A stretch of DNA of 64,000 bases from Enterobacter wuhouensis (GTDB lineage: Bacteria; Pseudomonadota; Gammaproteobacteria; Enterobacterales; Enterobacteriaceae), in NCBI RefSeq assembly GCF_004331265.1, contig NZ_SJOO01000003.1:248001-312000 (forward strand), given 5' to 3'. A program made the position numbers and the translations under genes. Shown here one piece after another: positions 7,453-15,828 of this stretch (the first letter of the stretch is position 1; the number at the start of each line of letters is the position of its first letter). The notes beneath the pieces are model-generated. The model made no database searches and was not told the origin of the DNA. It saw nothing but the letters and a program-made list of their open reading frames with translations.

Positions 7453-8706
7453 ATGGAAATGTTAAAAAGCATCATGTTTACTATTACAAGCATGGGCGCT
7501 ACAGCAATATTGCCGCTTGTTATTTTCCTTTTAGGTCTGGTTTTTCGAATGAAAATTGGTGCTGCCATTAAATCTGGCATCACTGTCGGTATCGGTTTCA
7601 TTGGTCTGGGACTGGTTGTTGGGTTGCTAAACACAGCCCTGCAGCCAGCAATTGCATATTACTCAAAAATTGGCAGCGGATTCACCGTGGCTGATATTGG
7701 ATGGCCTGCCGTTGGCGCAGCTGCGTGGGTTGCCCCGTTTGCCGCAATGGTTATTCCTATTGGCATTATCCTGAACCTGATCCTGGTTCGTCTGAAGCTT
7801 ACCAAAACTCTCAATGTGGACATCTGGAACTACATGCATTTCCTTGTTCCGGGGGCGCTTGCGTATTTCGTCTTTGACAGCTTTTTCCTTGGGCTGGGTG
7901 TCGCCGTGGCTCTTAGCGTAGCCGCGCTGTTTATTGGCGATCTTATTGCGCCAAGATGGCAGAAATACTACGGCCTGGAGGGAACGACCTGTACCACGAT
8001 GATCCACATCGGATGGACACTTCCATTTGCATGGGTTGTTAACAAAATTATCGATTTCATTCCAGGTTTAAACAAGCTGGATGTGGATTTAGAGAGCGTT
8101 CAGAAGCGACTGGGTGTATTCGGTGAACCCGCAATCATCGGCGTGATTGTCGGTTGTCTCCTGGGATTGTTAACCAAACAACCTATTACAACCATCGTGC
8201 CAATGGCGATGGGCGTGGCTGGCGTCATGGTGCTGTTGCCAAAAGTGGTTGGGGTCCTTATGGAAGGGCTTAACCCGATAGGTAAGAGCGCTAAAGAAAT
8301 CATGCAAAAGCAGATGGGTAAAGATGCGGAACTGAATATCGGGATGGACTGCGCCCTGGCGCTTGGCGACCCAGCGACGGTTACCGTCACCGTTATTACC
8401 ATCCCTCTGACAATGCTTTGTGCGCTGGTTTTACCGGGTATTCAGATATTCCCAATCGGCGTGCTGATGTCAATTATCTACATGACGACCATGACGGTCA
8501 TGGTCAGTAACGGCAACGTTATTCGCTCGATTATCTCAACCTTACTGTTCTGCGTGGTGGTTATGTATCTGGGGGGATATGTCGCGCCCGGTGCAACTCA
8601 GTTCCTGAGCGGTGCTGGCGTCGGCCTGAATGGTCTGGGTACGGACTTCGTATTAACCGGCCCTTGGGAGATTCTCACCTACTGGTTGAGCACGGTTACC
8701 CATTAA
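7453..8706 (+). CDS. PTS galactitol-type EIIC permease (cluster 2)
   Basis: The 417-residue EIIC-GAT permease has TLNVDIWNYMHFLVPGAL and, near residue 355, the signature VSNGNVIRSIIS. There are about ten hydrophobic spans. It is shorter than the cluster 1 EIIC (456) and clearly divergent from it. The enzymes encoded just downstream suggest a hexitol or related sugar as substrate, but this is inference. Confidence 0.88.
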   Translation: MEMLKSIMFTITSMGATAILPLVIFLLGLVFRMKIGAAIKSGITVGIGFIGLGLVVGLLNTALQPAIAYYSKIGSGFTVADIGWPAVGAAAWVAPFAAMVIPIGIILNLILVRLKLTKTLNVDIWNYMHFLVPGALAYFVFDSFFLGLGVAVALSVAALFIGDLIAPRWQKYYGLEGTTCTTMIHIGWTLPFAWVVNKIIDFIPGLNKLDVDLESVQKRLGVFGEPAIIGVIVGCLLGLLTKQPITTIVPMAMGVAGVMVLLPKVVGVLMEGLNPIGKSAKEIMQKQMGKDAELNIGMDCALALGDPATVTVTVITIPLTMLCALVLPGIQIFPIGVLMSIIYMTTMTVMVSNGNVIRSIISTLLFCVVVMYLGGYVAPGATQFLSGAGVGLNGLGTDFVLTGPWEILTYWLSTVTH

Positions 8707-8724
8707 TTTACGGAGTTGACTAAA

Positions 8725-9369
8725 ATGGCACAAATTTTACCATCAATATTTGGTGCAAACATATTACGTTTGCAGGAAGAACTTCAGTTTCTGGAAACGG
8801 AAAATACCGAAATTCTGCATGTTGATTTAATGGATGGCACTTACGTAAGTAATATTGCTTTCGGTCCTAATCAAATTGCGGTAATGAAAAAAGCCAGCTC
8901 AATGATATTTGATGTACATATGATGCTGGTTAATCCGGAAAGACATGTTGATGATGTTATTAAAACCGGCGCGGAAATGATTTCTGTTCATTATGAATCA
9001 ACGCCACACGTGCATTATATTATTCAGAAGATCAAAAAAGCGGGGCGCAAAGCTGGCGTAGTACTCAATCCGGGGACGCCGGAACACGTAATTGAATACC
9101 TTCTCGATGATATTGATTACATTTTAATTATGACCATTAACCCTGGTCAGCCAGGCCAGACATTTATTGAAAAAAGTCTGGAGAAGATCATAAATACTAA
9201 AAAGATGGTTGCCGGACGCAATATTCAGATTGAAGTTGATGGCGGCGTTAATGCTGAAATTGCTAAAAAGGTAAAAGAGGCGGGGGCTGATTTAATTGTT
9301 GTTGGCGGTGCATTATTTAATGATGCACCCCGAGAAAGCTATCAGGCATTAAGGGTAGCGATCCAATAG
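8725..9369 (+). CDS. Ribulose-phosphate 3-epimerase family protein
   Basis: The 214-residue TIM-barrel protein keeps the metal and acid-base residues of RPE: His32 and Asp34 in LHVDLMDG, His65 in FDVHMML, and Asp172 in EVDGGVN. The phosphate-binding part is NPGQPGQTF followed by the late GGALF. The ATG at 8725 is chosen over TTG 8716 because CGGAG at 8711-8715 is correctly spaced. RPE-like enzymes epimerise the carbon next to a keto group in phosphorylated ketoses; paralogues such as AlsE and SgcE sit in sugar clusters. Next to a 3-hexuloisomerase, a hex-3-ulose 6-phosphate is a plausible substrate. Confidence 0.87.
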   Translation: MAQILPSIFGANILRLQEELQFLETENTEILHVDLMDGTYVSNIAFGPNQIAVMKKASSMIFDVHMMLVNPERHVDDVIKTGAEMISVHYESTPHVHYIIQKIKKAGRKAGVVLNPGTPEHVIEYLLDDIDYILIMTINPGQPGQTFIEKSLEKIINTKKMVAGRNIQIEVDGGVNAEIAKKVKEAGADLIVVGGALFNDAPRESYQALRVAIQ

Positions 9370-9440
9370 CAGTTTGGTACCAAATAAACCCAGTAACCCT
9401 GCACGCTATTATTAGCATTAATTAAATCACCAATTGCCTG

Positions 9441-9465
9441 AAAGGGGAGTTGTCCTCCCCTTTTT
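9441..9465 (+). terminator. Rho-independent terminator between epimerase and SDR genes
   Basis: AAAGGGGAG (9441-9449), loop TTGTC, CTCCCCTTT (9455-9463), then more T. It is strong, and lies only 26 bp before the SDR start, inside what otherwise looks like one catabolic operon. Confidence 0.85.
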
Positions 9466-9491
9466 CCTGAGATTTTGAGGAGTATAGTGAA

Positions 9492-10244
9492 ATGAGTAAT
9501 TTTGAAGGTAAAGTCGCGCTAGTAACCGGTGGGGCACATGGAATCGGTAAAGGTATTGCTCAGCAATTCGCTGACCGTGGGGCTCATACTGTCATTGTCG
9601 ATTACAATGAAGGAAATGGTAAAAAGACGGCCGAAGAGTTAACTTTCGGTAATGTTAAATCCTTATTCGTTAAAACCGATGTATCCGATCCGAAGGCTCT
9701 GGAAAACGTTCGCGAGCAGGTTTTTCAAACCTTCGGACGTATTGATATTTTGGTATTAAACGCGGGCGTGGCGTTTGCTAATAAGGTTAATAACATTACT
9801 TTTGAAGAGTGGAATAAAACAATTGCAATTAACCTTACAGGCCTGTTTAACACCGTTAAGGCGTTCTACGACGACTTCACCACTAACCGTGGATCTATCG
9901 TTTATATCTCATCTGGCTCCGCGCTTTCCGGCACTGGTGGCGGTGTAAGTTACCCGGCCAGTAAAGCAGGCGGTGAGGGATTGATTCGCGGCCTGGCAAA
10001 AGAACTGGGGCCTAAGGGTGTCAATGTTAACGCTATCGCTCCACGCCTGATTGATACCGGTGAAATGATGCGCGTCAATTATCCTACCCAAGCCGATCTT
10101 GATGCTGTTCTGGAAAAAATTCCGGTGCGCCGCCTTGGCACCATTGACGATGTGGCTAACCTGGCAATCTTTTTGGCTGATAAAGATAACTCGTACATCC
10201 AGGGGCAAACCATTCTGATGGATGGTGGCCGTACCATCGCTTAA
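9492..10244 (+). CDS. SDR-family NAD-dependent oxidoreductase, probable polyol-phosphate dehydrogenase
   Basis: The 250-residue classical short-chain dehydrogenase has TGGAHGIG (12-19) for cofactor binding and Asp37 at the end of the second strand (VIVDYN), which favours NAD over NADP. NAG is at 90-92, Asn114, a Ser-rich active-site segment at 140-143, and Tyr154/Lys158 in YPASK. No membrane segment. Its neighbours are a PTS, an RPE-like epimerase and a 6-phospho-3-hexuloisomerase, so oxidation of a phosphorylated polyol is the likely job. It follows a terminator by 26 bp, and a GAGGAG sequence precedes the start by about 10 bases. Confidence 0.87.
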   Translation: MSNFEGKVALVTGGAHGIGKGIAQQFADRGAHTVIVDYNEGNGKKTAEELTFGNVKSLFVKTDVSDPKALENVREQVFQTFGRIDILVLNAGVAFANKVNNITFEEWNKTIAINLTGLFNTVKAFYDDFTTNRGSIVYISSGSALSGTGGGVSYPASKAGGEGLIRGLAKELGPKGVNVNAIAPRLIDTGEMMRVNYPTQADLDAVLEKIPVRRLGTIDDVANLAIFLADKDNSYIQGQTILMDGGRTIA

Positions 10245-10258
10245 AGGGAGGGAATCAC

Positions 10259-10819
10259 ATGAGTGTTCAACAAAATACCTTAAATATCCTGAGCGAGCTG
10301 CAGCAAAATGCGATGAAAATTGATGATGCCCAGGCAGCCCAATTTGTCGCACAGATTAAAAATGCCAGGCATATCTTTCTGCAGGGCGCGGGTCGTAGCG
10401 GCATCGCCATCCGCGGCTTTGCAAACCGTCTTCTCCACCTCGGTTTTTCAGTAAGCGTTGTAGGCGAAATTTCTTCTCCTCATACGAAACCGGGCGACCT
10501 GGTCATTATTGGCTCCGGCAGCGGTGAGACCGGCAGTCTTGTGAGCCTGGCGCAGAAGGCCGTAGCCTGCGGCGTGGATGTGGCGCTTGTTACGATGAAA
10601 GCCGAGTCCACAATCGGCAAACTGGCCAAAAGCACGCTTGTGTTGCCTGGCACCGTAAAAGAAGACAACGATCGTGAAGACGGTGCTTTTTCCCAACCCA
10701 TGGGATCGGCTTTTGAGCAGCTCTGCTTTATCGCTTATGACGCAATCGTGCTTGAGCTGATGGCCCAGCTCGGCGAAACCAGCGACACGATGTTTAAGAG
10801 ACACGCTGACCTTGAGTAA
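10259..10819 (+). CDS. 6-phospho-3-hexuloisomerase (HxlB/PHI) family, SIS domain
   Basis: The 186-residue SIS-domain protein matches the HxlB family along its length: IFLQGAGRSGIAIRGFANRL (about 39-58), VIIGSGSGETGSLVSLA, the late QPMGSAFEQLCF, and the C-terminal TMFKRHADLE. PHI interconverts D-arabino-hex-3-ulose 6-phosphate and fructose 6-phosphate, normally after formaldehyde fixation by HPS. No HPS gene is present here. It sits 14 bp after the SDR. In this context it probably converts a 3-keto sugar phosphate made by the SDR and epimerase into fructose 6-phosphate. The family is firm and the pathway is inference. Confidence 0.86.
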   Translation: MSVQQNTLNILSELQQNAMKIDDAQAAQFVAQIKNARHIFLQGAGRSGIAIRGFANRLLHLGFSVSVVGEISSPHTKPGDLVIIGSGSGETGSLVSLAQKAVACGVDVALVTMKAESTIGKLAKSTLVLPGTVKEDNDREDGAFSQPMGSAFEQLCFIAYDAIVLELMAQLGETSDTMFKRHADLE

Positions 10820-10862
10820 TCGCCAGGAAGCGTCCATTTAACGGGACGTCTTAAGTTTTGAT

Positions 10863-10944
10863 AGGCCCGGTAAGCGCAGCGCTGCCGGGCAAGGGTTGTC
10901 TAATTAGTCGATAAACGTCGGGTGAAGGCATTGCCTTACCCGAC
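10863..10944. repeat. REP-type repeat pair between convergent operons
   Basis: Two imperfect palindromes: GCCCGG...CCGGGC (10865-10890, with GCGCAGCGC in the middle) and GTCGGGTGAAGGCA/TTGCCTTACCCGAC (10917-10944). They lie between the 3' ends of the hexuloisomerase gene (+) and the ABC ATPase gene (-) and may stop transcription or protect mRNA ends. A T run follows at 10958. Confidence 0.7.
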
Positions 10945-10962
10945 CAATAACCCGTCGTTTTT

Positions 10963-12033
10963 TTAATTTTTCGGGAACACCCAAACATGCTTCTCAGGCA
11001 GCGAAAGATGGCAGTGCTGCGGATCCCGAACCTCATGCCCATACGCACGAATGACAAAATCATCCCCCACTGTGCGGAATAGGTACTCCCACCGGTCGCC
11101 GAGATACATGCTGGTGAGCAGCGGCAGCTTAAGCTGATTCTCCCCAGGCCCCTCGACCACCGCCACGCGCTCGACGCGGATCACCGCCGTGGCTTCTTCA
11201 CCGCTCTGTACCCCTTCACCGGCCTGGCCCCACAGCACCCAGCCTTTTCCTTCGATACGCGCTTTGCCGTCGCGCACTTCGGTGACCTTGCCGTGCAGGC
11301 GGTTGTTGCTGCCCATAAACTCGGCGGTAAACAGCGTTTTCGGCGAGCCGTACATCTCCTGCGGCGTGCCCTGTTGCTCAATTTTGCCGTTGTTGAGCAG
11401 CAGGATGCGGTCGGAAATGGACATCGCTTCGTTCTGGTCGTGCGTCACCATCAGCGCGGATAACCCGAGCTTGATAATCAGCTCGCGCAGGAACACGCGG
11501 GCCTCTTCGCGCAGCTTGGCGTCGAGGTTAGAGAGCGGTTCGTCCAGCAAAATCACCGGCGGGTTGTATACCAGCGCACGGCCAATCGCCACGCGCTGCT
11601 GCTGCCCACCGGAGAGCTGGTGCGGGTGACGTTTACCAAGATGGCCCAGACCCAGCTGGTCCAGCACGCCCTGCACGCGCTGCTGGATCTCTTTGGCCGG
11701 AACTTTGCGCAGCTTGAGAGGATAGGCCACGTTCTCAAACACGGTCTTGTGCGGCCACAGGGCGTAGGACTGAAACACCAGCCCCAGGTTACGCTCTTCC
11801 GCCGGGATCTCGCTGCGCGGCGTGCCGTCGTAAACTTTATTGTTGCCAATGACAATCGACCCCTGCGTCGGTTTTTCCAGACCCGCGACGGCGCGCAGCA
11901 GGGTGGTTTTACCGCTGCCGGAGGGGCCTAACAGGGAGACCACTTCGCCGCGCTTCAGGTTCATGGAGACACCTTTTAAAACAGGATTGTCGCCGTAGGT
12001 TAAGTGCAGATCGTCAACCGCTAATTCAATCAT
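10963..12033 (-). CDS. ABC transporter ATP-binding protein (Fbp/Afu type)
   Basis: The 356-residue ATPase has Walker A GPSGSGKTT (about 37-45), signature LSGGQQQRVAIGRAL and Walker B VILLDEPLSNLD. A C-terminal TOBE-like domain of about 120 residues follows. This is the FbpC/AfuC/PotA-like class that energises importers. Its start overlaps the permease stop by 8 bp. It is the last gene of the binding protein-permease-ATPase operon. It should be cytoplasmic, bound to the fused permease. Confidence 0.88.
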   Translation of the reverse strand: MIELAVDDLHLTYGDNPVLKGVSMNLKRGEVVSLLGPSGSGKTTLLRAVAGLEKPTQGSIVIGNNKVYDGTPRSEIPAEERNLGLVFQSYALWPHKTVFENVAYPLKLRKVPAKEIQQRVQGVLDQLGLGHLGKRHPHQLSGGQQQRVAIGRALVYNPPVILLDEPLSNLDAKLREEARVFLRELIIKLGLSALMVTHDQNEAMSISDRILLLNNGKIEQQGTPQEMYGSPKTLFTAEFMGSNNRLHGKVTEVRDGKARIEGKGWVLWGQAGEGVQSGEEATAVIRVERVAVVEGPGENQLKLPLLTSMYLGDRWEYLFRTVGDDFVIRAYGHEVRDPQHCHLSLPEKHVWVFPKN

Positions 12034-13795
12034 GTATTTTCACTCCGAAACGAAGGGCAATGCCCAGACCTACCACGACCAGCAGGATGTTAATGAAAGA
12101 GAGCGCCGCCACGATATCGATGGCACCCGCGGCCCAGAGGGAAACCAGCATCGAGCCGATGGTCTCCGTGCCGGGTGAAAGCAGGTACACACCCGTTGAG
12201 TATTCGCGCTCAAAGATCAGGAACATCAGCAGCCACGAACCGATAAGACCGTAGCGGGAGAGCGGGATGGTGACGTGGCGGGTGATCTGCCCGCGCGTCG
12301 CCCCGGTGCTGCGCGCCGCTTCTTCAAGCTCCGGCCCCACCTGCAGCAGCGTGGAAGAGATAAGCCTCAGCCCGTAAGCCATCCACACCACGGTATAGGC
12401 CAGCCAGACGCTGAAAATGGTGCTGCGCAGCGAACGCAGCCAGACGATGACGTTTTCGCGCATCCAGTCGGTCCAGGCGAACCCGGAAAGCCAGCCGGAT
12501 TTCAGGGAGTTATCCAGCCACATCGGCAGGAACAGGAACACCCACAGGAACGCCAGACCCGCCAGCAGGCCAGGCACGGCGCGCGGCACCAGCACGCTGT
12601 AGTCCAGGAAACGCGTGGTGTTATCCGGCTTGCGGTGCATGGCAATGCCGACAAACAGGTAGCACACCACGGCCAGCGCGCCGCCAATCACGCCAATCGC
12701 CATGGAGTTAACGATGGCGCGCAGCAGGTTGGGCTGCGCCCAGATGGTGCGGAAGGTGTTCAGAGAAAGCTCGTCCCACAGCGAAACGCCCACGCCCCAG
12801 TTGGAGATAAACGCGCGCAATACCACGCCGAGCAGCGGAACGCCGATGGTGACGGTGAGCCAGAAGGCAATCACTCCGCCAGCCACCCAGCGCCATTTAC
12901 CCAGCGGCAGCGCGCGGGCCTGCGAGGCCTTGCCCTTCATGGTGACGAAGCGGTTGGCGGTACGCATCAGGCGACGCTGGAGCATCACCAGCGGGATGGT
13001 GATGCAGATCAGTACCACGGCAACCGCCGCCATCAGGTTATAGGATGGGGTGCCCATCTTGTTCGTTAGCTTATAGAGATAGGTCGCCAGCACCATGTTG
13101 CCTTCCGGGTCGCCGAGGACCAGCATCAGGCCAAACACTTCGAGCCCCAGGAAGAACAGCAGCACGGTGGCGTACAGAATGGACGGACGCACCATCGGCA
13201 GGCTGACGGAGGTCATCACCTGCCAGGGCGACGCCCCCGCGGTGCGCGCGGCTTCTTCCACATCGGAGCCCACGCTGCGCAGCGCTGACGAGATATACAG
13301 ATAGGCATGCGGGACGTGCGTCAGGCCGGCAATGACCACAATGCTCGACATGTCGTAGATATTCCACGGCACAAAGCCAATCAGCGCCTGAGCCCACTGG
13401 GAGAGAAAGCCCACCGGACCGGCGGCCACCACGTAGCCGAAGCCCAGCACCATTGGTGAAACGAAAATCGGGACCAGGATCAGCGGCTCAATCAACCGGC
13501 GACCGGGCAGGTCGGTACGCACCATCAGAAACGCCAGCACGCCGCCCAGCGGAATGGAGATAAAGACCAGCCCGAAAGCAAGAATAAAGCCGCTTTTCAG
13601 GGCCTTATAAAAATCAGGGTCGGTGAAAATAAATTCAAATGATTCAAAGCTCCACTCTTTTGACGGCGAAAAGAACGGGGCGGACAGGAAGCTCTGTATC
13701 ACGATAAACGACAGCGGCGTGTAGATAACCAGGGCGGTTATCAGCACGACGATGCCTCGCGGCAGGCTTTGCCACTTTCTGCGTAATGTATTCAT
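12026..13795 (-). CDS. ABC transporter fused permease (FbpB/AfuB type)
   Basis: The 589-residue membrane protein has two homologous permease halves of about six segments each. Each half carries an EAA loop: EEAARTAGASPWQVMTSVSL near residue 180 and EEAARSTGATRGQITRHVTI near 505. Fused permeases of this kind serve FbpABC iron(III), AfuABC hexose-phosphate and 2-aminoethylphosphonate systems. It follows the binding-protein gene by about 80 bp. The substrate remains open. Confidence 0.87.
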   Translation of the reverse strand: MNTLRRKWQSLPRGIVVLITALVIYTPLSFIVIQSFLSAPFFSPSKEWSFESFEFIFTDPDFYKALKSGFILAFGLVFISIPLGGVLAFLMVRTDLPGRRLIEPLILVPIFVSPMVLGFGYVVAAGPVGFLSQWAQALIGFVPWNIYDMSSIVVIAGLTHVPHAYLYISSALRSVGSDVEEAARTAGASPWQVMTSVSLPMVRPSILYATVLLFFLGLEVFGLMLVLGDPEGNMVLATYLYKLTNKMGTPSYNLMAAVAVVLICITIPLVMLQRRLMRTANRFVTMKGKASQARALPLGKWRWVAGGVIAFWLTVTIGVPLLGVVLRAFISNWGVGVSLWDELSLNTFRTIWAQPNLLRAIVNSMAIGVIGGALAVVCYLFVGIAMHRKPDNTTRFLDYSVLVPRAVPGLLAGLAFLWVFLFLPMWLDNSLKSGWLSGFAWTDWMRENVIVWLRSLRSTIFSVWLAYTVVWMAYGLRLISSTLLQVGPELEEAARSTGATRGQITRHVTIPLSRYGLIGSWLLMFLIFEREYSTGVYLLSPGTETIGSMLVSLWAAGAIDIVAALSFINILLVVVGLGIALRFGVKIHD

Positions 13796-13875
13796 GGGGT
13801 ATCCCTGGTGTTGCAGCCCAGAAAAACGAACTCAGTCGATAAGGGAGCGCGGCGGCCTGCGCCGCGCTCAGACGC

Positions 13876-14964
13876 TTATTTACCGGCGGCGGTACGCCAC
13901 TCTTTGATGTACTCCAGGCGTTTTTTCGGCTGCAGGTATTCCAGCAGCGTTTCATCAACCGGAATTGGCTTCAGCGCGTTGCCGAGGATTTTGGTCAGGC
14001 CGTCGATATCATTTTTCCCTTCGATATCGTTACGAATGGAGGGAATATCCGCCTGATTGGCCAGAATGTTTTGCCCTTGTTCAGACAGCACATAGTCCAG
14101 CCACAGCTTCGCGGCGTTGCCGTTTTGCGCCTGCTGGCTGATGAACGACACGCGCGACAGCACCAGGGTGTAATCTTTTGGATAGGAAATGCCGAGCGAC
14201 GGATCGTTCTTCGCACGCGCTTCCGCGTAGGAGCCAAGGATGTTGAAGCCGATCAGGTTTTCACCGGAGGAGACGCGCTCCATCATGGTGCCGGTAGATG
14301 ACTGCACCGATAAGCCGCCTTTGGCGACGTCGGCCAGGGTCTTAAAGTAGTTAGGATCGGCGTTGTGATCCTGAACCGAGAGCATAAAGCCCAGGCCCGA
14401 TTTTTCGATGTCGTAGGTGGTGACTTTGCTCTTGAATTTGTCCGTCTGGCTGGCAATCAGCTTCGCCAGTGCGGCGTGAGAGTCCGGCACGTCGCCGGCC
14501 GGGATCAGACGCTTGTTGTAGATAAAGACCACCGGCTCATAGGTAGTGCCGTAAGCCTTATCCTTCCAGACCGCCCATTTCGGCAGCTGGCCTTGCTCCG
14601 GAGATTTATACTCCATGGCGTAGTCGGTGGCGAGCTTCAGCCCGGTGTCCATAGAGGAGCTCCAGACCACGTCGCCGCTCACGCCACCGGAGGCCTGTTC
14701 GCTGATGAAACGGTTGTACAACTCGGTGCTGTTCATGTCGTTGTATTCAACTTTAATGCCCGGGTAGGTTTTTTCGAAGCCCTGGATCAGCGGCCCGGCG
14801 GCTTTGATGTCGGTGGTCGAGTAAATAACAACCTTGCCCTCTTTCGTTGCGGCATCAACAACTTTTTGATACTCAGCAGGATAGCCCTGCGGCAGGGCAG
14901 ACAGTGCAGAAGCAGAGAACAGTACGGTAGCGGTAAGCAGAGAAATTCGGAACGTGTTCGACAT
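13876..14964 (-). CDS. Periplasmic substrate-binding protein (Fbp/AfuA type)
   Basis: The 362-residue protein from ATG 14964 has a signal peptide (MSNTFRISLLTATVLFSASA, cleavage near residue 23). It then has an FbpA/AfuA-like cluster D fold (GKVVIYSTTDIKAAGPLIQG ... YPGIKVEYNDM). The longer frame upstream is rejected because it would bury the signal peptide behind 47 residues. The family binds Fe(III) or phosphorylated sugars. The adjacent CitA/DcuS-like two-component system points to an organic anion or sugar-phosphate ligand rather than free iron, but this is inference. Confidence 0.85.
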   Translation of the reverse strand: MSNTFRISLLTATVLFSASALSALPQGYPAEYQKVVDAATKEGKVVIYSTTDIKAAGPLIQGFEKTYPGIKVEYNDMNSTELYNRFISEQASGGVSGDVVWSSSMDTGLKLATDYAMEYKSPEQGQLPKWAVWKDKAYGTTYEPVVFIYNKRLIPAGDVPDSHAALAKLIASQTDKFKSKVTTYDIEKSGLGFMLSVQDHNADPNYFKTLADVAKGGLSVQSSTGTMMERVSSGENLIGFNILGSYAEARAKNDPSLGISYPKDYTLVLSRVSFISQQAQNGNAAKLWLDYVLSEQGQNILANQADIPSIRNDIEGKNDIDGLTKILGNALKPIPVDETLLEYLQPKKRLEYIKEWRTAAGK

Positions 14965-14978
14965 TATAGTTAACCTTT

Positions 14979-15006
14979 TAGTTACATTTGAGGAACTAAT
15001 TGTCAA
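14979..15006 (-). promoter_or_regulatory. Sigma-70 promoter of the ABC importer operon
   Basis: On the minus strand a perfect -35 TTGACA (15006-15001), 16-bp spacer and -10 TAACTA (14984-14979) lie 15 bp before the binding-protein start. The transporter therefore has its own promoter after the response-regulator gene. Confidence 0.6.
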
Positions 15007-15103
15007 CATAGCGTATCGGGCTCCACCCACAATAGGGGGGAGCGGGTAATGATTCCGAAGTGTGATTGTCGCCGTCGTTTCAGCAATTAACACCATAAAA
15101 TCC

Positions 15104-15127
15104 ACGAACGTTAGCTTACGAACGGTT
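15104..15127. promoter_or_regulatory. Direct repeat, possible response-regulator site
   Basis: ACGAACGTT (15104-15112) is repeated as ACGAACGGTT (15118-15127), a 14-bp period. It lies just after the response-regulator stop and about 100 bp upstream of the importer -35. The position suits an activator binding upstream of the transporter promoter. Confidence 0.3.
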
Positions 15128-15132
15128 CTGGA

Positions 15133-15828
15133 TTACGGTTTCTCGGGCGCTTTGCGGTATAACCTTCGCGGATGGCCGATATTGCCATACAGCATTTCGA
15201 CGCTGATTAACCCGCTCTCCACGCAGTATTCAAGGTAGCGACGTCCCGTGGTTTTGCTGATCCCCACGTTATCCACCACCTCTTCAACCGACATCGCGTT
15301 GTCGGGATGCTCGGCGAACAGGCGTTTAATCCGTTCCAGCGTCTGGGGCTCAATGCCCTTCGTAGACGGGGTAATGGAGGCTTCCGCAGCAGGCAGATTA
15401 AACAGGCGATCCAGCGCATGCTGGTCGACCACCTTCACCTGCTGCACGGTGTGGATGAAGCGCATAAAGCGCTCCAGCGAGGCGTGCAGGCGCTGGAAAA
15501 AGACGGGCTTAATCAGGTAGTCAAACGCGCCGCTGCGCATGGTGTGGCTGCAGGTCTGCATATCGCTGGCGGCGGTGATGAAGATCACCGAGCACTCATA
15601 GCTTTTCAGCAGCGGGTTATCGATGAGCTCCACGCCTTTACCGTCCGGGAGATAGTTGTCCAGCAGGATAAGCCGCGGCTGATGCTGACGAATCAGGCTG
15701 CACGCCTGCTCAATCGACGCGGCGATGCCCACCACGCGCAAATGAAAATTTTGCTCGATATACTCGCGATGCAGCTCCGCCAGGTGCGGCTCATCCTCAA
15801 CGATCACAACGTCAAGTGGTCGGGTCAT
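15133..15828 (-). CDS. Response regulator of the CitB/DpiA/DcuR type
   Basis: The N-terminal receiver domain shows VVIVEDEPHL (acidic pair), the phospho-acceptor Asp in LILLDNYLPDG, Thr in VIFITAASD and Lys in YLIKPVFF. A C-terminal winged helix-turn-helix follows (VEEVVDNVGISKTTGRRYLE). ATG 15828 gives 231 residues; an in-frame ATG at 15840 is also possible. The gene overlaps the sensor kinase gene, so the two are made together. Regulators of this class activate carboxylate or transporter genes; the ABC operon directly downstream is the likely target. Confidence 0.86.
   Translation of the reverse strand: MTRPLDVVIVEDEPHLAELHREYIEQNFHLRVVGIAASIEQACSLIRQHQPRLILLDNYLPDGKGVELIDNPLLKSYECSVIFITAASDMQTCSHTMRSGAFDYLIKPVFFQRLHASLERFMRFIHTVQQVKVVDQHALDRLFNLPAAEASITPSTKGIEPQTLERIKRLFAEHPDNAMSVEEVVDNVGISKTTGRRYLEYCVESGLISVEMLYGNIGHPRRLYRKAPEKP

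Noticed and set aside
2491..8706. Galactitol (gat) operon, one or both clusters
   Set aside because: The EII proteins are galactitol-type, but no tagatose-bisphosphate aldolase or galactitol-1-phosphate dehydrogenase of the gat type is encoded.
6661..10819. Formaldehyde assimilation (ribulose monophosphate) cluster
   Set aside because: HxlB is present, but the barrel protein has RPE metal and acid-base motifs, not those of hexulose-6-phosphate synthase, and a PTS is in the same cluster.
12275..13069. Long plus-strand ORF opposite the fused permease
   Set aside because: Gln/His/Arg-rich translation without domains, a GC-rich shadow of the minus-strand permease; the same holds for long antisense ORFs over araE (28050-29450), togB, lysA and lplT.
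13876..15105. Longer start at 15105 for the substrate-binding protein
   Set aside because: It would put 47 residues before a good signal peptide and run through the consensus promoter; ATG 14964 is better.
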